A stretch of 64,000 bases of DNA from Streptomyces venezuelae (GTDB taxonomy: Bacteria; Actinomycetota; Actinomycetes; Streptomycetales; Streptomycetaceae). Position numbers and translations under genes: made by a program. Positions 49,708-57,474 of the stretch are shown piece by piece. The stretch is from assembly GCF_008642375.1 (NCBI RefSeq), contig NZ_CP029194.1, positions 3,968,001 through 4,032,000 on the forward strand, in the 5' to 3' direction. The stretch's first letter is position 1. Every line of letters starts with the position of its first letter. Under the pieces are notes generated by a model. That model searched no databases. It saw only the letters and a list, made by a program, of their open reading frames with translations, and was not told where the DNA came from.

Positions 49708-50133
49708 ATGCGAGCTGTGGTGCAGAGAGTGGACGGCGCGAAAGTCGTCGTCGCAGGGGAGACCGTCGGAGAGATCGTCGGCGAGGGGCTGTGCGTCCTG
49801 GTCGGGGTGACCCATGACGACACCCCCGAGAAGGCGGCCCAATTGGCCAGAAAGCTCTGGTCCGTCCGAGTGCTCGACGACGAGAAGTCGTGCTCCGACG
49901 TGAACGCGCCGCTGCTCGTCATCTCCCAGTTCACCCTCTACGGAGACGCCCGCAAGGGCCGCCGGCCCACCTGGAACGCCGCGGCCCCCGGCCCGGTCGC
50001 CGAGCCCCTCGTCGACGAGGTCGTCGCGCAGCTGCGGAAGCTGGGGGCGCACGTGGAGACGGGCCGCTTCGGAGCGGACATGCGCGTCTCGCTCACGAAC
50101 CACGGCCCGTTCACCGTACTCCTGGACGTCTGA
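49708..50133 (+). CDS. dtd: D-aminoacyl-tRNA deacylase
   Basis: 141-aa DTD. Start MRAVVQRV, the SQFTLYGDARKG stretch (family SQFTL-x-AD) and the terminal TNHGPFTVLLD with the cross-subunit Gly-cisPro-like motif NxGPxT. It hydrolyses D-amino acids (and Gly) mischarged on tRNA, protecting translation. Full length. ATG at 49708 after TTGGGACGC. Divergent from rsiG and 4 bp from the convergent end of ygfZ. Confidence 0.96.
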   Translation: MRAVVQRVDGAKVVVAGETVGEIVGEGLCVLVGVTHDDTPEKAAQLARKLWSVRVLDDEKSCSDVNAPLLVISQFTLYGDARKGRRPTWNAAAPGPVAEPLVDEVVAQLRKLGAHVETGRFGADMRVSLTNHGPFTVLLDV

Positions 50134-50137
50134 GGCC

Positions 50138-51103
50138 CTACGGCTCGACGACCGTCTCCTGCGCGGCCGCCGTGTTCCCGACGAGCAGCGGCGCGTCCAC
50201 CGGGACGTTCCGCTTCACCAGTGCCAGGGCGATCGGGCCCAGCTCGTAGTGGCGGACGGCGCTCGTCACGAAGCCGAGCTGCCGGCCCTCCTCGCCGTCG
50301 GCGGCCAGCCGGACCGGCGCGCCGTGGGCGGGCAGCAGCACCTCGCTGCCGTCCAGGTGCAGGAAGACCAGGCGGCGCGGCGGCTTCCCCAGGTTCTGCA
50401 CGCGGGCGACGGTCTCCTGGCCCCGGTAGCAGCCCTTCTGGAGGTGGACGGCGCTGCCGATGAGGCCGACCTCGTGCGGGATGGTCCGGTGGTCGGTCTC
50501 GAAGCCGAGCCGCGGCCGGTGCCCCTCGACGCGCAGCGCCTCGTACGCGAGGACGCCGGCGGCCGGGCCGTGCGAGGCCGCGAAGGACTCCAGGTCGGCG
50601 CGGGGCAGGAACAGGTCGCGGCCGTGCGGTGTCTCCCGTACGACGGCGCCTTCGGGGACCTCGGCGATGGAGCCGGCCGGGAGGTGGACGACGGCGATGT
50701 CGTCCGTACGGTCGGCGACCTCGACCCGGTAGAAGAACTTCATCGACTCCAGGTACGCGAGGAGTTCCTCCCGCGTCCCCGGCTCGACGTGCGCCCACAC
50801 GGTCTCGCCGTCGTCGACGAGGTACAGGGCGTGCTCGATGTGCCCGTTCGCGGAGAGGATGAGCGCCTCGGTCGCCCGCCCGGGCGCCAGGTCGGTCATG
50901 TGCTGGGTGACGAGAAGGTGCAGCCAGCTCAGCCGGTCGTCACCGGTGACGGCGACGACACCGCGGTGGGAGAGGTCGACGAAACCGGAGCCGTCGGCGA
51001 GGGCGCGCTGCTCGCGGAACAGATCGCCGTAGTGGGCGGCGACGCCTTCGTCGCGGCCTTCGGCGGCGACGGCGCCGGGCAGGGACAGCAGAGGGCTCTT
51101 CAT
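50138..51103 (-). CDS. ygfZ: YgfZ-type folate-binding protein
   Basis: 321-aa protein of the GcvT-like folate-binding family. The diagnostic KGCYRGQE motif is near residue 230, in HLQKGCYRGQETVARV; the N-terminal half has GDDRLSWLHLLVTQ typical of GcvT. YgfZ helps assemble or repair Fe-S clusters in a tetrahydrofolate-dependent way. ATG at 51103 begins MKSPLLSLPGAV. On the same strand as nur, 32 bp downstream of its stop, suggesting joint transcription. Confidence 0.93.
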   Translation of the reverse strand: MKSPLLSLPGAVAAEGRDEGVAAHYGDLFREQRALADGSGFVDLSHRGVVAVTGDDRLSWLHLLVTQHMTDLAPGRATEALILSANGHIEHALYLVDDGETVWAHVEPGTREELLAYLESMKFFYRVEVADRTDDIAVVHLPAGSIAEVPEGAVVRETPHGRDLFLPRADLESFAASHGPAAGVLAYEALRVEGHRPRLGFETDHRTIPHEVGLIGSAVHLQKGCYRGQETVARVQNLGKPPRRLVFLHLDGSEVLLPAHGAPVRLAADGEEGRQLGFVTSAVRHYELGPIALALVKRNVPVDAPLLVGNTAAAQETVVEP

Positions 51104-51135
51104 AGGAGCCAGCCTACGACTCGCCGGGCAGCGGC

Positions 51136-51627
51136 CTAGGCCCCGGTCGTCCCGGCGTCCCCGGCGTCCGTGGTCGTCCCGGTGTCCGCGGCGTCCGCCG
51201 CCTTCCGTACGCACGCGGCGCACCGGCCGAAGATGGCGAAGTGCTTCATGTCCGTCTCGAAGCCGAAGGTCTCGCGGAGCTTCCCGGTGAAGCCGGCCGC
51301 CACCTCGACGTCCGCCTCGATGACCTCGGAGCAGTCACGGCAGACCAGGTGCAGATGGTGGTGCCGGTCGGCGAGGTGGTAGGTCGGAGCCCCGTGTCCC
51401 AGGTGCGCGTGGCTCACCAGACCGAGCTCCTCCAGGAGCTCCAGGGTCCGGTACACGGTGGAGATGTTCACCCCGGAGGCCGTCTTGCGGACCTCGACGA
51501 GGATGTCGTCCGGGGTCGCGTGCTCCAGCCTGTCCACGGCCTCCAGGACAAGCTGCCGCTGCGGCGTCAGCCGGTAGCCGCGCTGCCGCAGGTCGCTCTT
51601 CCAGTCGGTGCTTTCGGTGGTCACCAC
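51136..51627 (-). CDS. nur: Nur, nickel-responsive Fur-family repressor
   Basis: 163-aa Fur-family regulator. HTH region LRQRGYRLTPQRQLVLEAVDRLEHATPDDIL, then NISTVYRTLELLEELGLV; metal-site segment DRHHHLHLVCRDC and the second CxxC pair CAACV. Sequence matches the Nur of S. coelicolor, which represses nickel uptake and the Fe-SOD gene sodF when nickel is present. The C-terminal tail (Ala/Thr/Asp/Gly) is longer than in SCO Nur. GTG start at 51627. Precedes ygfZ. Confidence 0.9.
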   Translation of the reverse strand: MVTTESTDWKSDLRQRGYRLTPQRQLVLEAVDRLEHATPDDILVEVRKTASGVNISTVYRTLELLEELGLVSHAHLGHGAPTYHLADRHHHLHLVCRDCSEVIEADVEVAAGFTGKLRETFGFETDMKHFAIFGRCAACVRKAADAADTGTTTDAGDAGTTGA

Positions 51628-51673
51628 GCCCCCAGTGTAGGAGTGACCGCCCCGGATCGGGCCGGCCGTCCGG

Positions 51674-52336
51674 TCACCGGTCCACAGCCCCGACGCCGTG
51701 GGCGCCTCCCGACGTCATCTCGTCCGTCAAGGCATCCCGGAGGGCCCGCGTCGCACGCACCACGTCCTCGTGCGCCCGGATCTTCTCCTCCAGCACCTTG
51801 AGCGTCCGCCCCACCCGCCGCTGTTCCGGCGCCCCCGGCAGGTGGACGGGGAGGTCGGCGAGCAGGCGCATCGAGAGGTGCTGGATGGTCGAACCCGCGG
51901 CGGCGCGACGGATCCATTCCTGACCCGCGGACGAGGCGAGACATGCCAGGAGGTAGTCCGGGTCGACATACTCGCGCTCCCGCACCCGCAGCCGGATGAG
52001 CGACGGGCCGTTCAGCCACCCCTGCTCGTCCGAGGTGGCCCGCGCGACCCGTCCGACCGTCCCGGACCGGGTCATGAGGAGGTCGCCGTCGGCGACGGCA
52101 TACCTCCCCAGCCGTTCCGCGTCCTCCACGGGCACGTGACGGGAGGGTGAATCCGTCAGCCGGTGGCCGACGAGGTCGACGGGATGGACGACGGGCAGTC
52201 CCTCGGCCACGTACTGTCCCGGCTTCAGCGCCGGCATCCCGCTCTGGATGTCGCAGATCTCGCCGAGGAGCACCCTGCGGCCCTCCCCCGAACGCCCTTC
52301 TTGTCGCGCGGCTCCCGCGTCCTGTGCCTGGTTCAT
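51674..52336 (-). CDS. type I restriction specificity subunit, half-length (HsdS-like)
   Basis: 220-aa protein. It looks like a single target-recognition domain: LLGEICDIQSGMPALKPGQY..., with MTRSGTVGRVA near residue 88, then SIQHLS-like TIQHLSMRLLADLPVHLPGAPEQRRVGRTLKVLEEKI leading into a coiled-coil spacer. A full HsdS has two such halves (about 400 aa); a half subunit would act as a dimer to recognise a palindromic site. Its ATG overlaps the methylase stop by 4 bp (ATGA), so both are made together. No hsdR gene is nearby. Confidence 0.85.
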   Translation of the reverse strand: MNQAQDAGAARQEGRSGEGRRVLLGEICDIQSGMPALKPGQYVAEGLPVVHPVDLVGHRLTDSPSRHVPVEDAERLGRYAVADGDLLMTRSGTVGRVARATSDEQGWLNGPSLIRLRVREREYVDPDYLLACLASSAGQEWIRRAAAGSTIQHLSMRLLADLPVHLPGAPEQRRVGRTLKVLEEKIRAHEDVVRATRALRDALTDEMTSGGAHGVGAVDR

Positions 52337-53976
52337 GCTCTCCACCTGCCCTCCCCACCGAGTTCGGAGAGGATCTCCCGCGCTCGTACGTCCGCCTTGC
52401 GCGCCTGCTCGTCCCGCTCTGCGAGGTCGTCGATCAAACGGCCGATCTGCGCGGCGGAACCACCCGCTCCCTCCTGAGGCCCGGGGGCCACGTGCAGGAC
52501 GGGACTGAGCAGCCAGTCCCTGGCCGCCAGGTTGCTCGGGGACACCGCGGCGCTGAATCCGTCCTGTCCGGAGAAGGTCCGCCCGTCGTCCTGAGCCGAC
52601 CGCCATCGACGGCAGACGTCCACGATGGAGTCGACGTCGTCCTTCGACAGGACCCGCCGGACGCGGTCGGTCATGGTGCCGAGTGAAGCCCCGTCGACGA
52701 ACAGCACATCCCGGTGGACATCGGTGGGGTTGCGCAGCAACCACAGGGTCACCGGGATGCTCGTGGCCTTGCCGAACAACTGAGGGGGCAGGGCGACCAG
52801 CGCCTCCACTGCGCCACTCTCGACCATGGCGGCACGGATGGCCCGCTCGGCCGGGTTGGCCGACTGCGCGGCGATGTTCGGCATCAGCACGACCGCTCTT
52901 CCTCCCGGAGCGAGCGCGGAGGCGGCGAGCTGGAGCCAGACGAAGTTCCCGCTGTGCCGGGGAGGCATGCCGTACGGGAGGTGTTCGGTGTAGCGGTACA
53001 GGTCCTCGGTGCGCTGGTTGAACGGCGGGTTGCTCACCACGGCCGCGTACCGCTCGCCGGACTCCGGCCACCCGGATCCGGCGGCCTCCACTGTGCGGGG
53101 CACGTCCCGGAGGTTCAGTCGCATACGAGCCAGGGCGGCGTCGCCCGCCCCGCCACTCACGCCATGCACGGAGAGCGCCGCCTCCGGTGCCCCGCTCCGC
53201 AAGACGGCGACGCAGGTGTCCAGGATCTCGCCCGTGCGGCAGAAGGGGTCGAGGATCGACAGGTCGCCGCTGCCGTGGGTCTCGGGCAGCAGTTCCGCCA
53301 TCAGGCGACGCACGGCCCTGGGCGTGACCAGCTCGTTGCCGCGCCGCCCCTCGGTGCCGATGCGCTGCTCGACGAGCCAGTCGAACGCCTCGATCGCCGT
53401 GTCACGGTCCCAGCCTTCGGCGGCGAGCGCGTGTGCCACGGAGCCGGCGGAACGATCCTGCCACCGCTCCTCGTCCGGAGTGGCTCCGAAGGGTGCCCCT
53501 TCGATGCCGTCCTCGGCAAGGATTCGCGTCACGGTCCACCACACGTCGGCGGAACGCGACAGTTCGGCGGAAGGACGGGCCGCCACGGCATAGGTGACGG
53601 CGATCAGCAGATCGAGGGCGCGCTCCGTGGTGGCCTCGCCCCTGACCCGGTCGAGGATGTGCGTGAGAACGGTCTGCGGGGTGGCTCGCCTGCCCACCCC
53701 GAGGGAGGCCAGGACCCGGTCTCCGTAGGTCGTCCCCTCCGGTTCACCCGCCTGGAGACCGCTGACGGGGATCCGCCTGGTCGCGAGCCACTCCGCCACC
53801 TCGGAGGCCCGGAACGTGTCAGCCGCCCCCGTGCCGGTCCGTACGGAGTCGACGGGCTGCGGAAAGTCCTCATGCCGACGTGCCCAGTTGGTGACGGCAG
53901 GACGATTCACGCCCGCGAGGCGAGCGATGTCCGACCGGGTGACCAGTACTTCGGCGGGTGGACGCACAGGAGTCAC
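52333..53976 (-). CDS. N6-adenine DNA methylase (HsdM-like) with N-terminal HTH
   Basis: 547-aa protein. Residues 8-65 are a MerR/HTH-like domain (VTRSDIARLAGVNRPAVTNWARRHEDFPQPV, then FRASEVAEWL), unusual for HsdM. The methylase core has motif I ILDPFCRTGE (241-250), catalytic motif IV NPPF (316-319) and NELVTPRAVRRLMAEL (214-229) before motif I, as in type I enzymes. It should methylate adenine at a site chosen by the S subunit. Starts with GTG 4 bp after the HEPN/Abi stop, and overlaps the S gene by 4 bp: one transcript of three genes. Confidence 0.9.
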   Translation of the reverse strand: MTPVRPPAEVLVTRSDIARLAGVNRPAVTNWARRHEDFPQPVDSVRTGTGAADTFRASEVAEWLATRRIPVSGLQAGEPEGTTYGDRVLASLGVGRRATPQTVLTHILDRVRGEATTERALDLLIAVTYAVAARPSAELSRSADVWWTVTRILAEDGIEGAPFGATPDEERWQDRSAGSVAHALAAEGWDRDTAIEAFDWLVEQRIGTEGRRGNELVTPRAVRRLMAELLPETHGSGDLSILDPFCRTGEILDTCVAVLRSGAPEAALSVHGVSGGAGDAALARMRLNLRDVPRTVEAAGSGWPESGERYAAVVSNPPFNQRTEDLYRYTEHLPYGMPPRHSGNFVWLQLAASALAPGGRAVVLMPNIAAQSANPAERAIRAAMVESGAVEALVALPPQLFGKATSIPVTLWLLRNPTDVHRDVLFVDGASLGTMTDRVRRVLSKDDVDSIVDVCRRWRSAQDDGRTFSGQDGFSAAVSPSNLAARDWLLSPVLHVAPGPQEGAGGSAAQIGRLIDDLAERDEQARKADVRAREILSELGGEGRWRA

Positions 53977-53980
53977 CTTC

Positions 53981-54640
53981 TCAGAACCGGGGCTGCCGGT
54001 CGTCGCGCAGCGCCCGGGGCTTGTCCGCGAGGATCGCCGGGAACCGGTCCATCGCCCGGACGTCCTTTGCGAGGTCCTGGTTCACGTACCCCATGACTCG
54101 GTACAGCTTGGCATGGTCCTCACGGAGGTCCCGGTGATGGATCGGCTCGTGGTGCATGATGCGGTTCCGCAGCAGCACCAGCGAAAGGACCTGGTCGGCG
54201 AGGACCCTCCGGCTCCCCTGGTATCCAGGGAACGCCTTGTGCACCACCGGGACCCAGAAGCCCCTGTCGTTCGAGCGCGTCAGCAGCTTCCCCCAGAAGC
54301 CGAAGGAGAGCTCGGCGACGATGTCGTCGGGCGTACCGGCCTTGCCTCGGCCCAGGCAGTTCCTGCGGGCCTCGGCGACCTTCCGTACGCCTCCTCCGTC
54401 GAGCGGCGCGACCGCCCACCAGTCCGGACGGGCGTGGTGCTCCGACAGCCGGTTGTGGACGGAGTTGCGGAGGGCGACCTCGAGCCAGTGGAACGGGCCG
54501 AACAGTGCGGCGGACGCCTCCACGTTCCACCGGTACAGACGGACGGCCCCCGGACCGTCCCCCCGCATGAAGTCCACGTACGCACGGAGCCGGGCCTCCG
54601 AGAGGACCTCTGACATCCATGCGGGCAGCTCGTCGTTCAC
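53981..54640 (-). CDS. Abi_2-like HEPN protein (putative RNase toxin)
   Basis: 219-aa protein similar to Abi-family proteins of actinobacteria. The helical core holds YRWNVEASAALFGPFHWLEVALRN (36-59), ELSFGFWGKLL (110-120) and the HEPN signature LLRNRIMHHEPI, with R158, N159 and H163 (R-x4-H) of the RNase site. Many HEPN proteins cut tRNA or mRNA during phage infection. GTG at 54640 follows GGGGGAAAT. First gene of a three-gene unit with a DNA methylase and an S subunit, spacing 4 bp. The methylase may restrain the toxin, but this is inference. Confidence 0.82.
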   Translation of the reverse strand: MNDELPAWMSEVLSEARLRAYVDFMRGDGPGAVRLYRWNVEASAALFGPFHWLEVALRNSVHNRLSEHHARPDWWAVAPLDGGGVRKVAEARRNCLGRGKAGTPDDIVAELSFGFWGKLLTRSNDRGFWVPVVHKAFPGYQGSRRVLADQVLSLVLLRNRIMHHEPIHHRDLREDHAKLYRVMGYVNQDLAKDVRAMDRFPAILADKPRALRDDRQPRF

Positions 54641-54774
54641 ATTTCCCCCTTGCCGATGCGATGCGATGCGCCGCTGAAGCAGCCTGTGGCCTTCGACGCC
54701 GCCGGGCGTTACACTTCCCGGGAAAGCTTCTGGATCGCCTCTGCTTCGGCATGCCACCTGGAGCACGGAATGTG

Positions 54775-54809
54775 AAACCCCCGGCCACGCCTCATGCGGC
54801 CGGGGGTTT
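54775..54809 (+). terminator. terminator hairpin with T run
   Basis: Perfect 12-bp stem with 11-nt loop, followed by one more T. Plus-strand orientation is favoured by the T run; the A run on the other side allows minus-strand use as well. Confidence 0.75.
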
Positions 54810-54921
54810 TCCGTTACCGAAGCTCCCACTTCCATGAAGGTAGCCCACATCGACCGCGATCACAAGTAGATGGCAGTCATCTGGATTCTGTTAAGCCTTG
54901 AGGGTGGGAGGGGTTAACACT

Positions 54922-54951
54922 CCGGGCCCACCGATCAGTCGGTGGGCCCGG
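54922..54951 (-). terminator. terminator of the nitrobindin gene
   Basis: Perfect 13-bp stem, 4-nt loop, about 40 bp after the nitrobindin stop codon on the minus strand. Confidence 0.8.
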
Positions 54952-54992
54952 ACGGGGGAACGCGTCGGATCGCCCTGAGGGCGATCGCAGGT

Positions 54993-55565
54993 CTAGCGGA
55001 AGAAGGCGATGCCGTCGTCCGGCAGGTCGCCGAGGTTGCGGGCCATCTCCGCGACCTCCTCGGGCGTCACGACCTTCTTCAGGTGTGCCGACATGTAGGG
55101 GCGGAGCGGGACCTCGGGGGTCGCCTTCTCCCCGACCCACATGAGGTCGCTCTTGACGTAGCCGTAGAGCCGCTTGCCACCGCTGTACGGGCTGGCGGCC
55201 TCGGTCCGGGCGACGGCGTCCGTCGCGAGGTCGATCTGCGGCTTCTGGTCGGCGAGCTCGCCGTACCAGATCTCGACGATGCCCTGGTCACGGACCATGA
55301 CGACCTCGACCTGGCGGTTCTTGTCGATGCGCCAGTAGCCGCTCTCGCTCTCCAGCGGACGGACCTTGTTGCCGTCGCTGTCGAGGACCCAGGAGTGCGA
55401 GTGGTACTCGATGAAGTCCCGGCCGTCGTGGCTGAACGTCACGGACTGGCCGAAGTTGCACTTCTCGGCGCCGGGGAAGTCGGAGACGCCCGCGCCCTCC
55501 CACGTACCGAGCAGGAACGCGAGGGGGACGAGGTCCGGGTTGAGGTCGGACGGGATCTCGATCAT
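54993..55565 (-). CDS. nitrobindin-like heme-binding beta barrel
   Basis: 190-aa protein of the nitrobindin/FABP-like family. The motif GTWEGAG (20-26) is the family's G-x-W-x-G-x-G, and the first strand PLAFLLGTWEG and the long set of beta strands through VEVVMVRDQGIVEIWYGEL complete a ten-strand barrel. Relatives bind ferric heme and turn peroxynitrite to nitrate. The usual heme-binding His is expected near the C-terminus (SAHLKKV, about 169). ATG at 55565. The 32-aa membrane peptide gene is 28 bp upstream on the same strand. Confidence 0.9.
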   Translation of the reverse strand: MIEIPSDLNPDLVPLAFLLGTWEGAGVSDFPGAEKCNFGQSVTFSHDGRDFIEYHSHSWVLDSDGNKVRPLESESGYWRIDKNRQVEVVMVRDQGIVEIWYGELADQKPQIDLATDAVARTEAASPYSGGKRLYGYVKSDLMWVGEKATPEVPLRPYMSAHLKKVVTPEEVAEMARNLGDLPDDGIAFFR

Positions 55566-55593
55566 GAGCAGCTCTGGCGTTCTCTAGAAGTGG

Positions 55594-55692
55594 TTAGCGC
55601 TGGCCCTGGTACAGCTTCTTCACGGCGAGACCGGTGAAGGCGAGCACGCCGACAGCGACGAGCACCAGCAGAGTTTCGAAGAAAATGATCAC
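55594..55692 (-). CDS. 32-aa single-helix membrane protein
   Basis: Very small gene with GAGGAGCACCCC before a GTG start. The product begins IIFFETLLVLVAVGVLAFTG (one membrane helix) and ends with a basic KKLYQGQR tail, suggesting N-out, C-in insertion. Such micro-proteins are conserved in Streptomyces but not usually annotated. It lies 28 bp upstream of the nitrobindin gene on the same strand, so the two may be an operon. Function unknown. Confidence 0.75.
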   Translation of the reverse strand: MIIFFETLLVLVAVGVLAFTGLAVKKLYQGQR

Positions 55693-55726
55693 GGGGTGCT
55701 CCTCGGCTGAGCGGTGAAGGCGTAAC

Positions 55727-55763
55727 GGGCCGGACCCCAGCTTAGTGGGCGGGGGCCCGGCCC
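55727..55763 (-). terminator. terminator of the three-paralogue operon
   Basis: GGGCCGG / CCGGCCC (55727-55733, 55757-55763) with partial inner pairing, after the last gene of the operon on the minus strand. Confidence 0.55.
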
Positions 55764-55804
55764 ACTCTGTGAGGTGGGTCTAGCGACGCGGTGTCACGAC
55801 CGGC

Positions 55805-56617
55805 TCAGCCGAGCAGCTGCGCCTGGAGGACGACGGTCTGCTGGAAGGGCACGGCGAGCGCCCCGCCCTTCCGGGTCTGCGTGACCACGGCGAGGGTGTC
55901 GCCGGCCGTGATGTAGGCCCAGCGGGTCTGCTCGGAGCCGAAGGGCTTCGTCTCCCCGTAGGCGTACGCGGACAGGTTCGGCACCCGGACGTCACCCGCC
56001 ACACGATCGAGGATCTCCAGCTCGGCGACCCCGGCGGGCAGCACCTCGACCCCGTCGTCCGAGAGGGTCCTGTACAGCTCGTCCGCGTGGGCGACGGAGG
56101 AGAACTTCAGCAGGAGGACGCTGGTCCTCGTGCCGTCCGGCATCGTCCAGGCCCGGCCCGCGATGTGGCGCAGGGCCGTGTCGTCGAGCACCTGCCGCAC
56201 CTGCGTGCGGTACTCCTTCCCGTAGCCCGCCAGGTAGGCCTCCTCGGACACCCAGCCGCCGTTCATCTCCGGGTCGACGGCGGCGCCCGCCGGTGCGGGC
56301 AGCAGCAGCTTCCGCGCGTCGGTGTGATGGATCTCGGCGTCGTTGCCCTCGGTGAAGGGCCGGGGCCGGTCCGCCGGCAGGGCGGGCAGCCGGAGCTGCG
56401 GGTACTCCCAGCGACCGTCGCTCTCGGTGGCCAGACCGGGGACGTCGGTCCGGTCGAGCGCGGTGATCCCCATGGCGGTACCGGCGCCCACGCCGCCGCA
56501 CACGGCGACGGCGGCCGTCCAGCGGGCGACGGCCCACAGGACACGGCGGGTCCGGCCGGGGGCGGGAGCCTCCGGCACCAGGACCTGGGGGGCCTCTTCG
56601 GTCAGCTGCTCGGTCAT
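55805..56617 (-). CDS. membrane-anchored protein, paralogue 3 of 3
   Basis: 270-aa protein with one membrane helix near residues 26-50 (VLWAVARWTAAVAVCGGVGAG) and an outside domain. It shares layout and the ARKLLLPAPAGA motif (about 100-111) with the two genes before it. Tail ends AVPFQQTVVLQAQLLG. Extracellular part could be a beta-rich binding domain; no family recognised. ATG overlaps the stop of paralogue 2 (ATGA). Last gene of the operon, then a terminator. Confidence 0.75.
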   Translation of the reverse strand: MTEQLTEEAPQVLVPEAPAPGRTRRVLWAVARWTAAVAVCGGVGAGTAMGITALDRTDVPGLATESDGRWEYPQLRLPALPADRPRPFTEGNDAEIHHTDARKLLLPAPAGAAVDPEMNGGWVSEEAYLAGYGKEYRTQVRQVLDDTALRHIAGRAWTMPDGTRTSVLLLKFSSVAHADELYRTLSDDGVEVLPAGVAELEILDRVAGDVRVPNLSAYAYGETKPFGSEQTRWAYITAGDTLAVVTQTRKGGALAVPFQQTVVLQAQLLG

Positions 56618-57474
56618 ACGTACTCCCCCGGGGACTCGATGTGATCGAGCTGCTTCCTCACCAGCTCCGCCACGGCCTGCCGGCCGAACGGCCGGCCACC
56701 GAACGCCGTGACGGTGACCATCACCTCACCGTCGTACGCCTGGCAGATCATGGACTGCAGCCGGGCCTCCCGCTCCTCCTCGTCGCCCCCTTGCGGTTCG
56801 GGCACCAGGAAGCAGGCGGCGTTCTTCTCGTGGCCCTTGACCTTCGGCCCCTCGGGCAGCTCCAGGAACTCGAACAAGTCCTTCCGGACGTCGGAGAACC
56901 GGCGGACCGCCTTCTTGTCCTTCATCCGCAGGACGAGCACTTCCACCTGGCGGGTGCTGTCCACCGAGGCGTACGAGCGCATCGCCATGCCCTGGATCCC
57001 GAGCTTGTCGATCTCCTTCTCGTAGGCGCGGCGCTTCTTGCCGTAGAGGCCCTTGTTCGTCTGCTTGAAGAGGGCCACTGCCTCCTTGGCGGCCAGCTCG
57101 TCGTCGTTGCCGTACCCCTTGATGTCCGCACCGAGCACATAGCCGTCCGGCGCGGGCAGGAGAAGCCTGCTCAGCGGGGTGGAGGCCCGCCCCTTCGCGA
57201 AACCGGTGGCGGGATCCGCGGAGGTCGGGGTCGCGGTGGGCTCCTCCCACCCCACGGTGGGGGCCGTCCGGTCGGCGCCTTCGGCGGTGACGGCGGTGTA
57301 CGCGACCCCGCCCCCGACAGCCCCGAGCACGAGCACGGCGGTCGTGATGTTCGTCAGGACCCGGCGCTTCCGGCTCACGGTCTTCCCGGTCTTCCCGGTC
57401 TTCCCGGTCTTCCCGGTCTTCCCGCTCTTCTCGGCCTTCTCGGTCTTCTCGGCCTTCTCGGTCTTCTCGGTCAC
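56614..57474 (-). CDS. membrane-anchored protein, paralogue 2 of 3
   Basis: 286-aa protein. The first 33 residues are Lys-rich repeats (TEKAEK, then GKTGKT) made by a 9-bp DNA repeat at about 57376-57470, followed by a membrane helix (about 41-62) and an extracellular domain with SRLLLPAPDGY (about 102-112). Basic cytoplasmic tail may contact membrane lipid or nucleic acid. Two cysteines (CFL and CQAY) are in the outer part. GTG start overlaps the stop of paralogue 1 (GTGA). Function unknown. Confidence 0.75.
   Translation of the reverse strand: MTEKTEKAEKTEKAEKSGKTGKTGKTGKTGKTVSRKRRVLTNITTAVLVLGAVGGGVAYTAVTAEGADRTAPTVGWEEPTATPTSADPATGFAKGRASTPLSRLLLPAPDGYVLGADIKGYGNDDELAAKEAVALFKQTNKGLYGKKRRAYEKEIDKLGIQGMAMRSYASVDSTRQVEVLVLRMKDKKAVRRFSDVRKDLFEFLELPEGPKVKGHEKNAACFLVPEPQGGDEEEREARLQSMICQAYDGEVMVTVTAFGGRPFGRQAVAELVRKQLDHIESPGEYV

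Larger units (their letters stand above)
54641..54992. other. intergenic region before the HEPN gene, two hairpins
   Basis: 352 bp without a gene. It has two terminator hairpins: 54775-54809 (AAACCCCCGGCC / GGCCGGGGGTTT, ending in TTTT on plus) and 54922-54951 (CCGGGCCCACCGA / TCGGTGGGCCCGG). The second ends the nitrobindin gene. The first has no protein gene before it on the plus strand and could end a small RNA starting around 54660-54710. Confidence 0.6.
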
